Below, piece by piece: positions 6,627 to 16,100 of a DNA stretch of 55,050 nucleotides. Each line of letters begins with the position of its first letter. Within the stretch, counting starts at the first letter, position 1. Position numbers and translations under genes: made by a program. The notes beneath the pieces were generated by a model. That model made no database searches and was not told the DNA's origin. It saw only the letters and a program-made list of their open reading frames with translations. Origin of the DNA: Siccibacter turicensis LMG 23730. Its GTDB lineage: Bacteria > Pseudomonadota > Gammaproteobacteria > Enterobacterales > Enterobacteriaceae. The stretch spans positions 200,614 through 255,663 of the forward strand of contig NZ_AWFZ01000048.1 of the NCBI RefSeq assembly GCF_000463155.2. Direction: 5' to 3'.

Positions 6627-7545
6627 AGCGCGTACCTGTAATATTTTTTGTGAAATTGAGTTCTGTAATAAAAGGACGATACCCGAAATGTTGCCAGCGC
6701 TGAAGAACAAACCAAATTCGGAACATACGTATCTCTTTGAAAATGGCGTCGCTTATGTCAACGGCATCAAGACCAAAATGGTCCTGTACCCGGAAATGAA
6801 CCTTCGCATTAAAGGTGTCTCCCTTGATAGTGAGTTCCTGTAGCATAATATGCGTAGCCCAGGTGTCATGAATGCTAATGCCTAGTCCGTTGATTTTGTC
6901 GGACCAGTGATCGAACTTTGGTAAAGTGGAACGACTAATAGCTTGCCATAGATTCTTTTCATTACGCTCTGGAAAATTTTTTTTGTTCCAGTCGATACTA
7001 TCTTTTAGCGCGCCTTGAAGATACGTAACAGGGCTCTTTGAACCATACATAAAGGGGTGGTTAGCCATTGCCTGATTGAAAAGGTCGTCGGTGAAAGTAG
7101 CGCCAGTGTTGGCCTGCATATGATCGATCATTCTACGCATCAGATGTTTGTACGGACCGTAAAATGAAAAGTCATCCGACAGACTGCGTAACTCGTCAAA
7201 CATAATGGTCGCATTCTGCTTAAGGCGAGACATGTCGTAAGCGTTACAGCGAGCGGACACGTCCTTGAGGCCATATATATCGATCAGAGTCGCTTTGGAG
7301 AGATCCCCGTGGCGCATATCGGGAGCATTGAAATCATCCATTAGCTTCACCGTCTCGAAGACAGACACCGGCAAAATCAGTGGTGAATCATCATCAGGGA
7401 TTATCTCGGTTACGGGTTCACTTGTTGAATTAATATAAATAGGGTCATCCCGGAAATTTGTTTGCGGTTCTGGCGTAGAGTAAAGCCATGAATCTCTCCA
7501 TAATCCTAAAGACTTTCCGTAGCGGATAAACTTATTACGCTCCAT
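6619..7545 (-). CDS. DUF3289 family protein, candidate antibacterial effector
   Basis: 308 residues, ATG with AAGGA 8 bases before. The C-terminal third shows the DUF3289 family pattern: IHDTWATHIMLQEL (225-238), VHFRVQDHFGLDAVDI (249-264), FRIWFVLQRW (275-284) and FGYRPFITEL (287-296). The invariant Asp/His cluster (QDHFGLD) and the other conserved polar residues look catalytic. There is no signal peptide, membrane helix or recognisable delivery domain (no PAAR, Hcp or VgrG part). The gene overlaps DUF943 copy 4, forming a two-gene unit. I infer an effector (possibly type VI or bacteriocin-like) acting in the periplasm, with DUF943 as immunity. The enzymatic target is unknown. The family assignment is from remembered motifs, not a search. 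Confidence 0.8.
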   Translation of the reverse strand: MERNKFIRYGKSLGLWRDSWLYSTPEPQTNFRDDPIYINSTSEPVTEIIPDDDSPLILPVSVFETVKLMDDFNAPDMRHGDLSKATLIDIYGLKDVSARCNAYDMSRLKQNATIMFDELRSLSDDFSFYGPYKHLMRRMIDHMQANTGATFTDDLFNQAMANHPFMYGSKSPVTYLQGALKDSIDWNKKNFPERNEKNLWQAISRSTLPKFDHWSDKINGLGISIHDTWATHIMLQELTIKGDTFNAKVHFRVQDHFGLDAVDISDAIFKEIRMFRIWFVLQRWQHFGYRPFITELNFTKNITGTRYG

Positions 7546-8552
7546 AACGTGTCCTTGTAATAACTAACAACCCTTATTGATGAAAATATATTCGGCATGC
7601 GTTATTACGAATGCCTGTAGTTATCAAGTGATTTTCGGTAGGCATTTTTAATCATTTGCAGTGGGTTTGCTACACGTCTGAATCTGAATGTATAAATAAC
7701 GTGGTATACATATTTTATTGGGGCTGGGATGCAAAGGTTCTATTATGACGATATGTAATGCTTATTACTAAGAGAAGATGAGACCGAAAGAATGAGCTTT
7801 AAGATAAGAAGCGGTTATTTCTAACGGGAAAATTTTCCAGTCATGTTATGGAAAGGGATATAGAGTAAAAAAGATAGGTGAGTAAGAGCGGAGTGGTGGG
7901 GGAAAGATGTGATCCTCACCTCTTTTTAGTGTGCAAACTCTCGTTGGCGTTGAGCGTAACCAAGGCGTTGCCTGTACCAAGCGCGAGGCGTTTGGCTTAC
8001 AGCCGCTAAAAAATAGTGCTTCGGCGCGGGGTAGTGACAGTTTAACGGCAGTTGGAGTCAGGCCTGGCAAGGCTTCGCGCAATGATAATCGTGAAAAATT
8101 CACACCCGCTCAGGACCTGAATTACACTCACCGGCGCGCAGAACTGGCAGCGCATTAGAACCGTTAATCCTCTCCCGAAAATCCCGCCTTTTTCCCGCAA
8201 AAAGCTATGCATGCATACGGTGCATGGTTTACTGACGCTAAACCCCCCGCCAGTGCCAGCGCTGGCAAGCCCTGATGCCGCTAATGGACCTGCATTAAAA
8301 GCGCCCCGTTAAGCGGAGAGGCGAGGCGGGGAAAGTATCGCGCACCAGAATTAAAGTTGATTATTCTAAGTTGGTGATGTCAGTGAGTCATTTTGAGGAA
8401 AGGCAATGGCTTTATAAATGCCGGACTATGTAACATACAGTATGAATTGTGGTTGCTACAATATAAGCGTTTCATTCATGTTTTCATAAGTGAAGATGAA
8501 GATGAAGGTGTATGCAGCTAAGTTACTAAATTTTATGAGCAGGAGTGACGAG
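7546..8552. other. Gene-free stretch, possible satellite-phage relic
   Basis: No convincing gene. 7546-7900 is AT-rich and probably carries the DUF3289 promoter. 7900-8340 is more GC-rich. A minus-strand frame (7846-8103) reads SLREALPGLTPTAVKLSLPR, a phrase I associate with sequence next to the icd/ash immunity region of P4-like elements. That is memory, not a search, and no intact Icd or Ash gene is visible. 8341-8552 is the AT-rich leader of the nuclease-like gene. Confidence 0.35.
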
Positions 8553-10826
8553 ATGAGTGGTAAATACAGTAAGAGATTGAATAGTCAAAAGCCTTTTCAA
8601 ATTAGTACTACAGGTGATTTTGCGGAAATTGTAAACCCTTTTAGAGATATGAATGAAGAGCAAATAAAACATATAGTTGACTCTACTTCTTTATCTGCAA
8701 AGGAAAAATTGCCACTTTTAAAAAAAGAACTCGTTGAGTTAATTAAAGGTGTTAATCCTGTGAGTTTATTGTCGAGTTTCGTGACAACTTCCCTCGCTGT
8801 TATTGATGAGGAAAGGGGTGTATCTATAAAGGATAGTGAAATTGAAATCCCTCAGTACTACATCGAATATATTCAAGCTATGTTTTTAACACTCCCACAA
8901 GAACAGCTTGACTCCAAATCAATAGTGAAGAAAGAAGTTTATGATAAAATTAAAAGCAATTTGGATTATATTTTTTCAGCAAATACGCTGACACGTTTTG
9001 ATAGCGGATTGAGGTCCAGAAGTGATGAAGAAAAAAGTGCTTTTCTAATGCGTGCTTTAATGCAGGGTCAAACTACTGCAGTTAGGAATTGGGGGTACTA
9101 CACTCAAGTTAAGAAAATTTCTTTAGAGCTTTATAGCTATTTTAATAATGAGCTTAGAGAACATTTTGGTTTTAGTGTGGAGAGTGTGATTAAGTATTTT
9201 GATTATCTAACATGCTCCATAGAGGAGAGAATAAATGAAAGAATATCAAGGTTGCGGTTTTATTATGAGTTAGAGATTGATTGTCTTCGCGATAATATAT
9301 TGAATGAAATCGATGAAAGTGAGTTCATGGATATTTCCGGAGCAAGTATTTATGATGCAAACAAAGAAACCTTGATTCATTCGTTACTTATAAAATACAT
9401 GTGTTATGACGATTCATTATTTGTTTTTAATGGTTTAGAAGTGTCTTCCGGTGCAAATATTGCTTTTGATGAAGTAAATAATATCCATGCGCAATTTTCA
9501 TTTGAACGAGGGCAGTTGGCTGGTTTTAACAGAGAGTATTTAACTCTTGACAACCCGGTATGGTATAAGCCGCTAATCAAAAAAACACAAGATGAATACT
9601 ATTGCTTCATACCTCAAGTTTTTTTTAGTTTTATTATTCCTATATTTGATGAGTTGGTGTCTTCTTTTTCAGAAGGTGCATTGTCTGATAGAAAAGGCAC
9701 CTATTTAGAAGGGAAAATAAACGAAGTTATTAAGTCAAAATTTACTGATGCAGTAATCTATAATAATTTAAAATGGTCTTTGGATGGACAACAATACGAA
9801 ACGGATGTGCTAACTTTGATAGATTCGTTCGCTATTATCTTTGAAGCCAAGTCAGGTAAGATATCTAAACCAGCATTACGTGGAGCGCCAGAACGTTTAA
9901 AAAAACATATAAATGAATTGATTGTAAGTCCATGTATACAGTCTCAGCGGCTAAGAGATAGGCTTTTTTATTTGAATGAGAACTTAGGGATCGAAGATGA
10001 TCTGACAAAAAAATTAGGTGAGGGGTTAAGGAAAATTAAAAAGGTAGTTCGTGTTTCTATCTCTCTCGAAACTTTTGGTGCCATGCAATCAAATATGCAA
10101 ACTATTAAAAATAGTGGATGGTTTGCTGAAGAAGTGGAGTCATGTCCATCAATGTGTCTGGCCGATTTTGAAACTATTATTGATGTGCTGGATAAGCCTT
10201 CATTTGTATTGCATTATCTTTGTTCACGGCAACGTATTGAGAGCGAATATAATTACTTTGGTGATGAGTTAGATCTACTTGGAACTTACTTGGAAACTCT
10301 TTTTTGTCTGGAAAAATCAGATGGAAAAACTAATTTAATATTGACCACCATGTCACAGAAAATAGATGACTATTATATTTCTTTGGAAAATGGAGTAAGG
10401 ATTGACAAACCAAAGCCAAAGGTAAGAAAAATTTTCATGGATATTATTGATCAACTTGAGGTTAGAAAAAGCTACCGATGGCTAGAACTATCTCTATTAT
10501 TAAGTAACATTCATCCGAATGAGCAGGCGATAATTAGTGGAATGATTAATGAAATGAAAAGAAACGTGAGGAAAAAATGGAGGGTTTCTGGGCACGTAAA
10601 TTCAGTTATCTATACATCAGGAATTTTTGACCACTATGGATTTTGTTATTTTGCTTACTGCGATAAAAACCAAAAAGATGCACGATCCTTTTCTGAAGCA
10701 TGTGCGCATGAGTCAATAGATATTCAGGGGAAAAAGTTTTGCTTAGTTGTTGGCAAAAACTTAGATGACCATAATGTTGCTTATAACAAATTGGCTTTGT
10801 ATGGTGATCCCTCTCTGGTTTTTTGA
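8553..10826 (+). CDS. Large NERD-like PD-(D/E)xK nuclease-domain protein, candidate defence gene
   Basis: 757 residues from ATG 8553, chosen over ATG 8490 because AGGAG (8541-8545) sits 7 bases before it. About residues 380-440 form a NERD/restriction-nuclease-like core: YLEGKINEVIKSKF helix, then NNLKW, then YETDVLTLIDSFAIIFEAKSGK. Asp418, Glu431 and Lys433 give the D-X12-E-X-K signature. The long N-terminal region is mostly helical and acidic/lysine-rich. The C-terminal ~150 residues are of no family I recognise. There are no membrane segments. The gene is markedly AT-rich (codons such as aaa, gat, ttt), unlike the core genome, and stands alone in a tmRNA-linked island, all signs of transfer. 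Such nucleases commonly act in anti-phage defence. That role is inferred and no partner gene is visible. Confidence 0.72.
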   Translation: MSGKYSKRLNSQKPFQISTTGDFAEIVNPFRDMNEEQIKHIVDSTSLSAKEKLPLLKKELVELIKGVNPVSLLSSFVTTSLAVIDEERGVSIKDSEIEIPQYYIEYIQAMFLTLPQEQLDSKSIVKKEVYDKIKSNLDYIFSANTLTRFDSGLRSRSDEEKSAFLMRALMQGQTTAVRNWGYYTQVKKISLELYSYFNNELREHFGFSVESVIKYFDYLTCSIEERINERISRLRFYYELEIDCLRDNILNEIDESEFMDISGASIYDANKETLIHSLLIKYMCYDDSLFVFNGLEVSSGANIAFDEVNNIHAQFSFERGQLAGFNREYLTLDNPVWYKPLIKKTQDEYYCFIPQVFFSFIIPIFDELVSSFSEGALSDRKGTYLEGKINEVIKSKFTDAVIYNNLKWSLDGQQYETDVLTLIDSFAIIFEAKSGKISKPALRGAPERLKKHINELIVSPCIQSQRLRDRLFYLNENLGIEDDLTKKLGEGLRKIKKVVRVSISLETFGAMQSNMQTIKNSGWFAEEVESCPSMCLADFETIIDVLDKPSFVLHYLCSRQRIESEYNYFGDELDLLGTYLETLFCLEKSDGKTNLILTTMSQKIDDYYISLENGVRIDKPKPKVRKIFMDIIDQLEVRKSYRWLELSLLLSNIHPNEQAIISGMINEMKRNVRKKWRVSGHVNSVIYTSGIFDHYGFCYFAYCDKNQKDARSFSEACAHESIDIQGKKFCLVVGKNLDDHNVAYNKLALYGDPSLVF

Positions 10827-10894
10827 TGATATAAGATGAGATTGGGACTATTGTCCCAATCTCTAAATTTTAACTTTCTTTCCCCACCAATCCA

Positions 10895-11815
10895 TCAATT
10901 CTATTGTATTCTATTATTTAAGTATGTTGAGCGATTATATGATTTCTTACTTCATTTTTATCTGAATGAGCTAGCGCTGCCTCAATTACATCTGCTTTGA
11001 ATCACTATTCATTCATCGCAGTACTAGCAATTGAACGAAGCCATGTGCTACCAATCTGCCACCATAACCGATACGCTTCAAAGCCGCATTAGCTGTCTGG
11101 CTATTCATTGGTTGTTTAGATTCATTCCTGCTGGGAAAAACATGCTCCCGATAAGCACTGATAGGCTTCATTACCTCCAATACCTCTAAAGCCTAAGGTG
11201 AAAGAGGAAAAATGTGTTCACACTTAGCTTTCATCCGATCTACCGGAATTGTCCAGAGCCTTGAATCGAGATTAATCTCTGCCCACCGAGCACCGGAGGC
11301 CCCAGAATAGCGCACAAGGGTCAGGAGTTGCCATTCGACTAGACAGCGAGTCGGAACAGAGAGATTTGACATAACTAAAGAATGCATCAGCTTCGGCATA
11401 TTTTGCTTTTTGGGTTTGTCAAAAGCTATTCCAATACCTAACGCCGGGTTGGCATCAATCAAGCCGGTGTTAACCGCATAAATCATTATCTCGTTGATGC
11501 GCTGCACCAGTCGACCTTCAGTCTCATTCGCCCCGTGAGCTTTAATAAGCTCAAGCGCTTTAGACAGTGAATGGGCTTTGATGTGTTGAACGGAGATCTC
11601 ATCGAACGGAGGTAACTTATCTTTCTCTAATAAGCAGCAAATGTCTTTTGTGTCATCAGGGGTAACGTTTTTGCTTTTGAACTGGAACCAAGTCTACTGC
11701 AACTGTCGAAAAATACTGTCTAAGGACATCTGTTGCTGATCTTCATTAACTTCGGCCTGAACTTGTGGGTCGATGTCATCAGCTAGCAAGGTAGCATAAT
11801 CCGCTCTTACCCTGG
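10895..11815 (-). pseudogene. Broken P4/CP4-57-type tyrosine integrase
   Basis: Read on the minus strand, fragments give ADDIDPQVQAEVNEDQQQ, FQFKSKNVTPDDTKDI, QRINEIMIYAVNTGLIDANP, EWQLLTLVRYSGASGARWAE, WTIPVDRMKAKCEHIFPLSP and MNSQTANAALKRIGYGGRLV in order. These are the hallmark segments of P4-type integrases. Stops interrupt it (after RQLQ near 11695 and after PLSP at 11193). A frameshift follows the VAHG box, which destroys the active-site HGFR-type motif, and the N-terminus is missing. It lies 385 bp past the 3' end of ssrA in the same orientation, where CP4-57-type elements keep their integrase. The island can no longer mobilise itself with it. Confidence 0.88.
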
Positions 11816-12120
11816 GGCATCAGCAAGCGCAAGAGCAGGGAAGTCACCGACTGCCTTATTGCCGGATGATGATAGCGAAAACGCCAGAGTTTTTTCCCCA
11901 CTGGTTTCACTATCAGGAAAAGCCCTGCGCCATCATGGAGCATAAGATCATTCTCCAACGCTTAAGCGCGCAGAATTCGGTGGTGGTAAGGGGGCTAGGA
12001 GGCGTGTTATCCGGGCCACTATGGGCGCTCCAACATGAACTAATACAGGTTTTTTGATGGGCATCCTACCGTATAACAATAATCACTGGATTCAACCGGC
12101 CTCCCCCAAACTACAGGTAC
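11816..12120. other. Short gene-free stretch between integrase relic and tmRNA terminator
   Basis: No gene recognised. A plus-strand frame of 63 codons (11866-12057) matches nothing I know and has no good ribosome site. It presumably holds the lost N-terminal end of the integrase and the element's junction, but no second copy of the tmRNA 3' end was found in the window. Confidence 0.45.
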
Positions 12121-12155
12121 AAAAAAGCCCGCCAGGCTTGCGCCGTGCGGGCTTT
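12121..12155 (-). terminator. tmRNA transcription terminator
   Basis: On the minus strand AAAGCCCGC pairs with GCGGGCTTT around a ~14-base loop, followed by a run of T. It lies 45 bases past the tmRNA 3' end. Confidence 0.85.
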
Positions 12156-12199
12156 CAGGACTTCGTTGACTGGCTCTGGTGACCATCAACCAAGAATTT

Positions 12200-12562
12200 T
12201 GGTGGAGCTGGCGGGAGTTGAACCCGCGTCCGAAATTCCTACATCCTCGGTACTACATGCTTAGTTTGTCTTTACATTCGCCTGGCAGCTGCGAACAAAC
12301 ACGCCACTACCAGACTAGCCTGATTAGTTTTAACGCTTCAACCCCAGGCAGGGTATCCACGCGATCTCTTTTAGGTTTGACCTCTCTTGATCCCCGTCCT
12401 AAGAGCGGAGGCTAGGGAGAGAGGGCTCTAAGCAGGTTATTAAGCTGCTAGGGCGTAGTTTTCGTCGTTTGCGACTATTTTTTTGCGGCTTTTTACGAGG
12501 CCAACCGCCCCTCGGCATGCACCTTGGGTTTCGCGAATCCCGTCGAATCCAGAATCAGCCCC
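12200..12562 (-). ncRNA. ssrA: tmRNA (10Sa RNA)
   Basis: 363 nt, the same length as E. coli tmRNA. The 5' end reads GGGGCTGATTCTGGATTCGA and the 3' end reads CGGGTTCAACTCCCGCCAGC then TCCACCA, so the alanine-tRNA-like domain has an encoded CCA. The tag reading frame is at 12440-12472 and encodes ANDENYALAA followed by tandem TAA stops. That peptide marks proteins from stalled ribosomes for ClpXP and related proteases. tmRNA works with SmpB, whose gene is also on the minus strand but ~18 kb away at 30331, split off by the adhesin locus. The 3' end is a well-known integration site, and an integrase relic follows it here. Confidence 0.99.
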
Positions 12563-12576
12563 AAAAGTGTTCGTGA

Positions 12577-12610
12577 AGTATAGCAGAAAGGAGAGGCGAC
12601 ATGCCAGTCC
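12577..12610 (-). promoter_or_regulatory. tmRNA promoter
   Basis: On the minus strand a good -10 TATACT lies at 12577-12582, 14 bases before the mature 5' end. The -35 is weak (GGCATG-like, near 12600-12606). Confidence 0.6.
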
Positions 12611-12693
12611 ATATCGCTGCGTCTGCGGCGGGTGAACGCTGGCGAAAAATCATCCAGCCCACCTGAGCGCAATCAGCCGGATATCCCATGCCG

Positions 12694-12729
12694 CATCGGG
12701 AATCATTAAAAAAGTAATGATTCCCGATG
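12694..12729. repeat. Perfect 15-bp inverted repeat upstream of adhesin gene
   Basis: CATCGGGAATCATTA (12694-12708) pairs perfectly with TAATGATTCCCGATG (12715-12729) across a 6-base A-rich loop. It sits in the 612-bp gap between the tmRNA promoter and the adhesin gene. The rest of that gap (12730-13174) is AT-rich, shows no gene, and probably holds the adhesin promoter and binding sites for silencing proteins. It could be a transcript boundary or a regulator site. It has no long T-run on either strand. Confidence 0.75.
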
Positions 12730-13174
12730 TAATTTATTAAAACGGTATTAATGGAAATGACGGTTAAATATCGTCACGGAATACAGGATATATTCTGGCG
12801 CTTCGTTTGAATAATATAAGAGTGTGATCGAGATATATATTCACTGCCCGTAATTTAACTATTTAGCACTGCTAAACTCTGTGTGAATAAATGACAATAT
12901 ATCGTTACTCGCCGCACTATTTTTGATATTTAGTGTTTTTAATTGCCTGTTTTAAGATCGTTGATTATAACTAACAAGGGAAACGCCAGAATATAACCCC
13001 TGGGAGCAATATTCAAAAATACCAATCAAATTAGCCAGTTGTGTTAAATAAACCCCGCAAGGCAAACACCTCCTGCGCGTCATGTCGTTTCATGACGTCA
13101 TTGCCATGCGTCTGCCTTTTATCGGGTGCGGAGAGGTCTAAATTGAATAATGTTTTAGCGTGAGGATGAACCTA

Positions 13175-16100
13175 ATGGCCCTGCAAAATAACCTTTCCGA
13201 ATCCGTGGATATTCTGAATAAACAATCTGGTGACGTCATTACTCAGTATTCTCAAAGTGCTGATCGCGTGGTAAATCTCGCGCAATCAAGCGTGGTGAGA
13301 ATTAACGCTTCTCCGGAAGTCGTTAATTTCTACGAGCGCCAGGGCGGCGACCTGATTGTCCATATGAAGGACGGCAGCACGGTACGCTATCAGAACTTTT
13401 TCCGTCTCGATCTGGATGGACAACACAGCGAACTGATTTTTGAAGACAGCCTGGGCACGCACCACGCTGTCTTTCCTTTTGCCAGCGAGGCCGCCCCGGC
13501 CACCGCTGAAGTCATCGTGCCGACCTATGCCGACACCTCTCTGGGGGCGCTGATCGGTGGGGAAGGCCTGGCGTCCGCCAGCGGCCTCTCCGGTCTGGGA
13601 ATTCTGGGCGGCATTGCCGCTGCGGCGGGCGTTGCCGGCATTGCTGTCGCAGCCAGCAACAGCGGCGGCGGGGACGATAACAACGACGGCGGGAATACCG
13701 GCGGCGGTAACAACGGAGGCGGCGATAATGGCGGCGGGGATAACGGCGGTGGCACCCCCCCGAATCCTCCGTCATCCACGCTGACCATTGATCCAATCAC
13801 GCCAGATAACGTCATCAACAATATCGAAAGTCTGCAGGCACAGACCCTGAGCGGGCTGACCAATCCTGACAACGCCGGTAGCCTCGTCTCATTCGTACTG
13901 GGTGGCCGCACCTGGACCACTACCGTGGGGCCGAACGGCGAGTGGAGCGTGACCATGCCGTCCGCGGTGATCCGCTCACTGCCGCAGGGCCTGAATGCGA
14001 TAAAAATCGTGATGGTGGACAATGACGGGCGCACCATCAGCAAAGATTACTCCTTTACCGTCGACACGGTGCCGCCCGCGCTGGAGCTGGCGGCCTTTGC
14101 GCCGGGTAACGTGCTGGACTCCACCCAGCTTAACGCCGATAAAATCGTGCGTGGTACCTCAGACGCCGCCGACGTGGGTAGCCGCGTCACCATCACCCTG
14201 AACGGCAAGACCTACACCACGGTGGTGGACCAGGAGGGCAACTGGCAGTCGCGCATTCCGCTCAACGACCTGAAAGCGCTGGCCGACGGCGGGGACTACA
14301 CCGTCACCTACACCGTGACCGATAAAGCGGGCAACGTCACCACCGGCAAAATCGACTTCTCGGTGAACCTCAACCAGGGGGCGATTACCGTCAATCCCCT
14401 GACCGGTGATAACGCCCTGAACGGTGCGGAAACCCAGCTCGACCAGATCCTCTCCGGTCAGACCCAGAACATCGCTGCCGGTCAAACGGTGACCATTACC
14501 CTGGGCGGTAATACCTACTACGCCATCGTACAGGGCGACGGCAGCTGGAAAACCACGGTGCCCTCGGGTGACCTGCTGGCGCTTACCAACGGCACCCAGA
14601 CCCTGACCGTCAGCGTGCCGGATCAGCAAAACAACGTCATCACCAAAAATACCCCCATCACGGTGGATCAGAGCGAAACCAGTATTGCCATCGCGATTAT
14701 CGCCACCGACGACTACCTCAACGCCACGGAAGTCACCCAGCCGCTGGAGGTCCGCGGTGTCTCAACCGTCTTTGGGCCGGGCGTCAGCATCGTGGTGCAG
14801 CTCAACGGTAAAAGCTACAACGCGGTTATCGACGGGGCGGGCAACTGGAGCGCCGTGATCCCGGTGGCGGATCTGGCGCAGCTCAAAGACGGCCCGCGGG
14901 AAGTCACCGCGACGGTAACCCTGGGCTCTCAGACCGCGACCGATCAGCACATCCTTAACGTCGCCATTAACCAGCTGCCAAAACCGGAAATCGAACCTCC
15001 GTTCGGGGATGCGGTGCTGAATGCCACCGAAGCCGGCACGGCCCAGGTCATCACCGGGAACACCGGGGTCAGCGGCATCGGCCAGAAGGTGTCGGTGGTG
15101 CTGGGGGGCAAAACCTATACCGGCATCGTGGACAGCGACGGCACCTGGTCAGTGACCGTACCCGCCGCCGATCTGCAAAAGCTGCCGCAGGGCAGTGCGC
15201 CGCTGGTGGTTAACGTCTCGGATGCGGCGGGCAATAACGCCAGCCTGCCGGTGACCACAACCGTTGATACCCTGCCGCCGGAACTGGCGGTGCTGCCGAT
15301 GGGCGGCGACGGCAAGCTGAGCGGCCAGGATCTCACCACGGCTCAGGTACTGAGCGGCATCTCCGCCATGAGCGAAGCCGGGCAGACGGTGACCGTCACG
15401 CTCAACAACAAGACCTACACCACCCAGGTGGGCAGCGACGGGAACTGGCAAATCGCTATTCCGTCTGCGGATCTGACAAAACTGCCCGGCGGGGATAACA
15501 CCGTTACGGTGAACCTGACCGATGCGGCGGGCAACGTGCGCGAAGTGCAGCAGACCATTACCGTGAAAACGGCGCTGCCGACGGTGAGCGTCGATAGCTT
15601 CACGGCAGACAACATACTGGATGCCGCTGAAGTGAAAACCGATCAGCTGTTGCAGGGGAGAACCACCAATGCCGAAGCAGGCAGCCTGGTGACAGTGACC
15701 CTGAACGGCAATACCTGGAATGGCGTGGTAGGCAGCGACGGCAGCTGGTCGATCACCATTCCTGCGGCGGTGCTGCAGCAGCTTAACGCCGGGGACGCCA
15801 CGCTGCAGCTGAGCGTCACCGATGCGCTGGGCCAGACGCGCACGGGGTCGCACACCGTAACGGTGGACACCGCCGCCTCCGGGGTGGCGATTAGCATCGT
15901 CGCGGGCGATGACTATCTGGGCCGTGCCGAAGCGGGCCAGCCGCTGACCGTGAACGGCACCAGCGCCGGGCTGGCGGAAGGCACTACGGTGACGGTGGTC
16001 ATCAACAGTGTGACCTATACGGCACAAGTGAACGCGGGCGGCAACTGGTCGGTTGTCATCCAGCCTGCCGATCTGCAAAACCTGCCCGACGGCCCGGTCA

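Noticed and set aside
11866-12057. 63-codon frame between the integrase relic and tmRNA
   Set aside because: No ribosome site, no recognisable family, odd composition.
12179-12415. 78-codon plus-strand frame over the tmRNA gene
   Set aside because: It is the antisense of ssrA. The reading frame is incidental.
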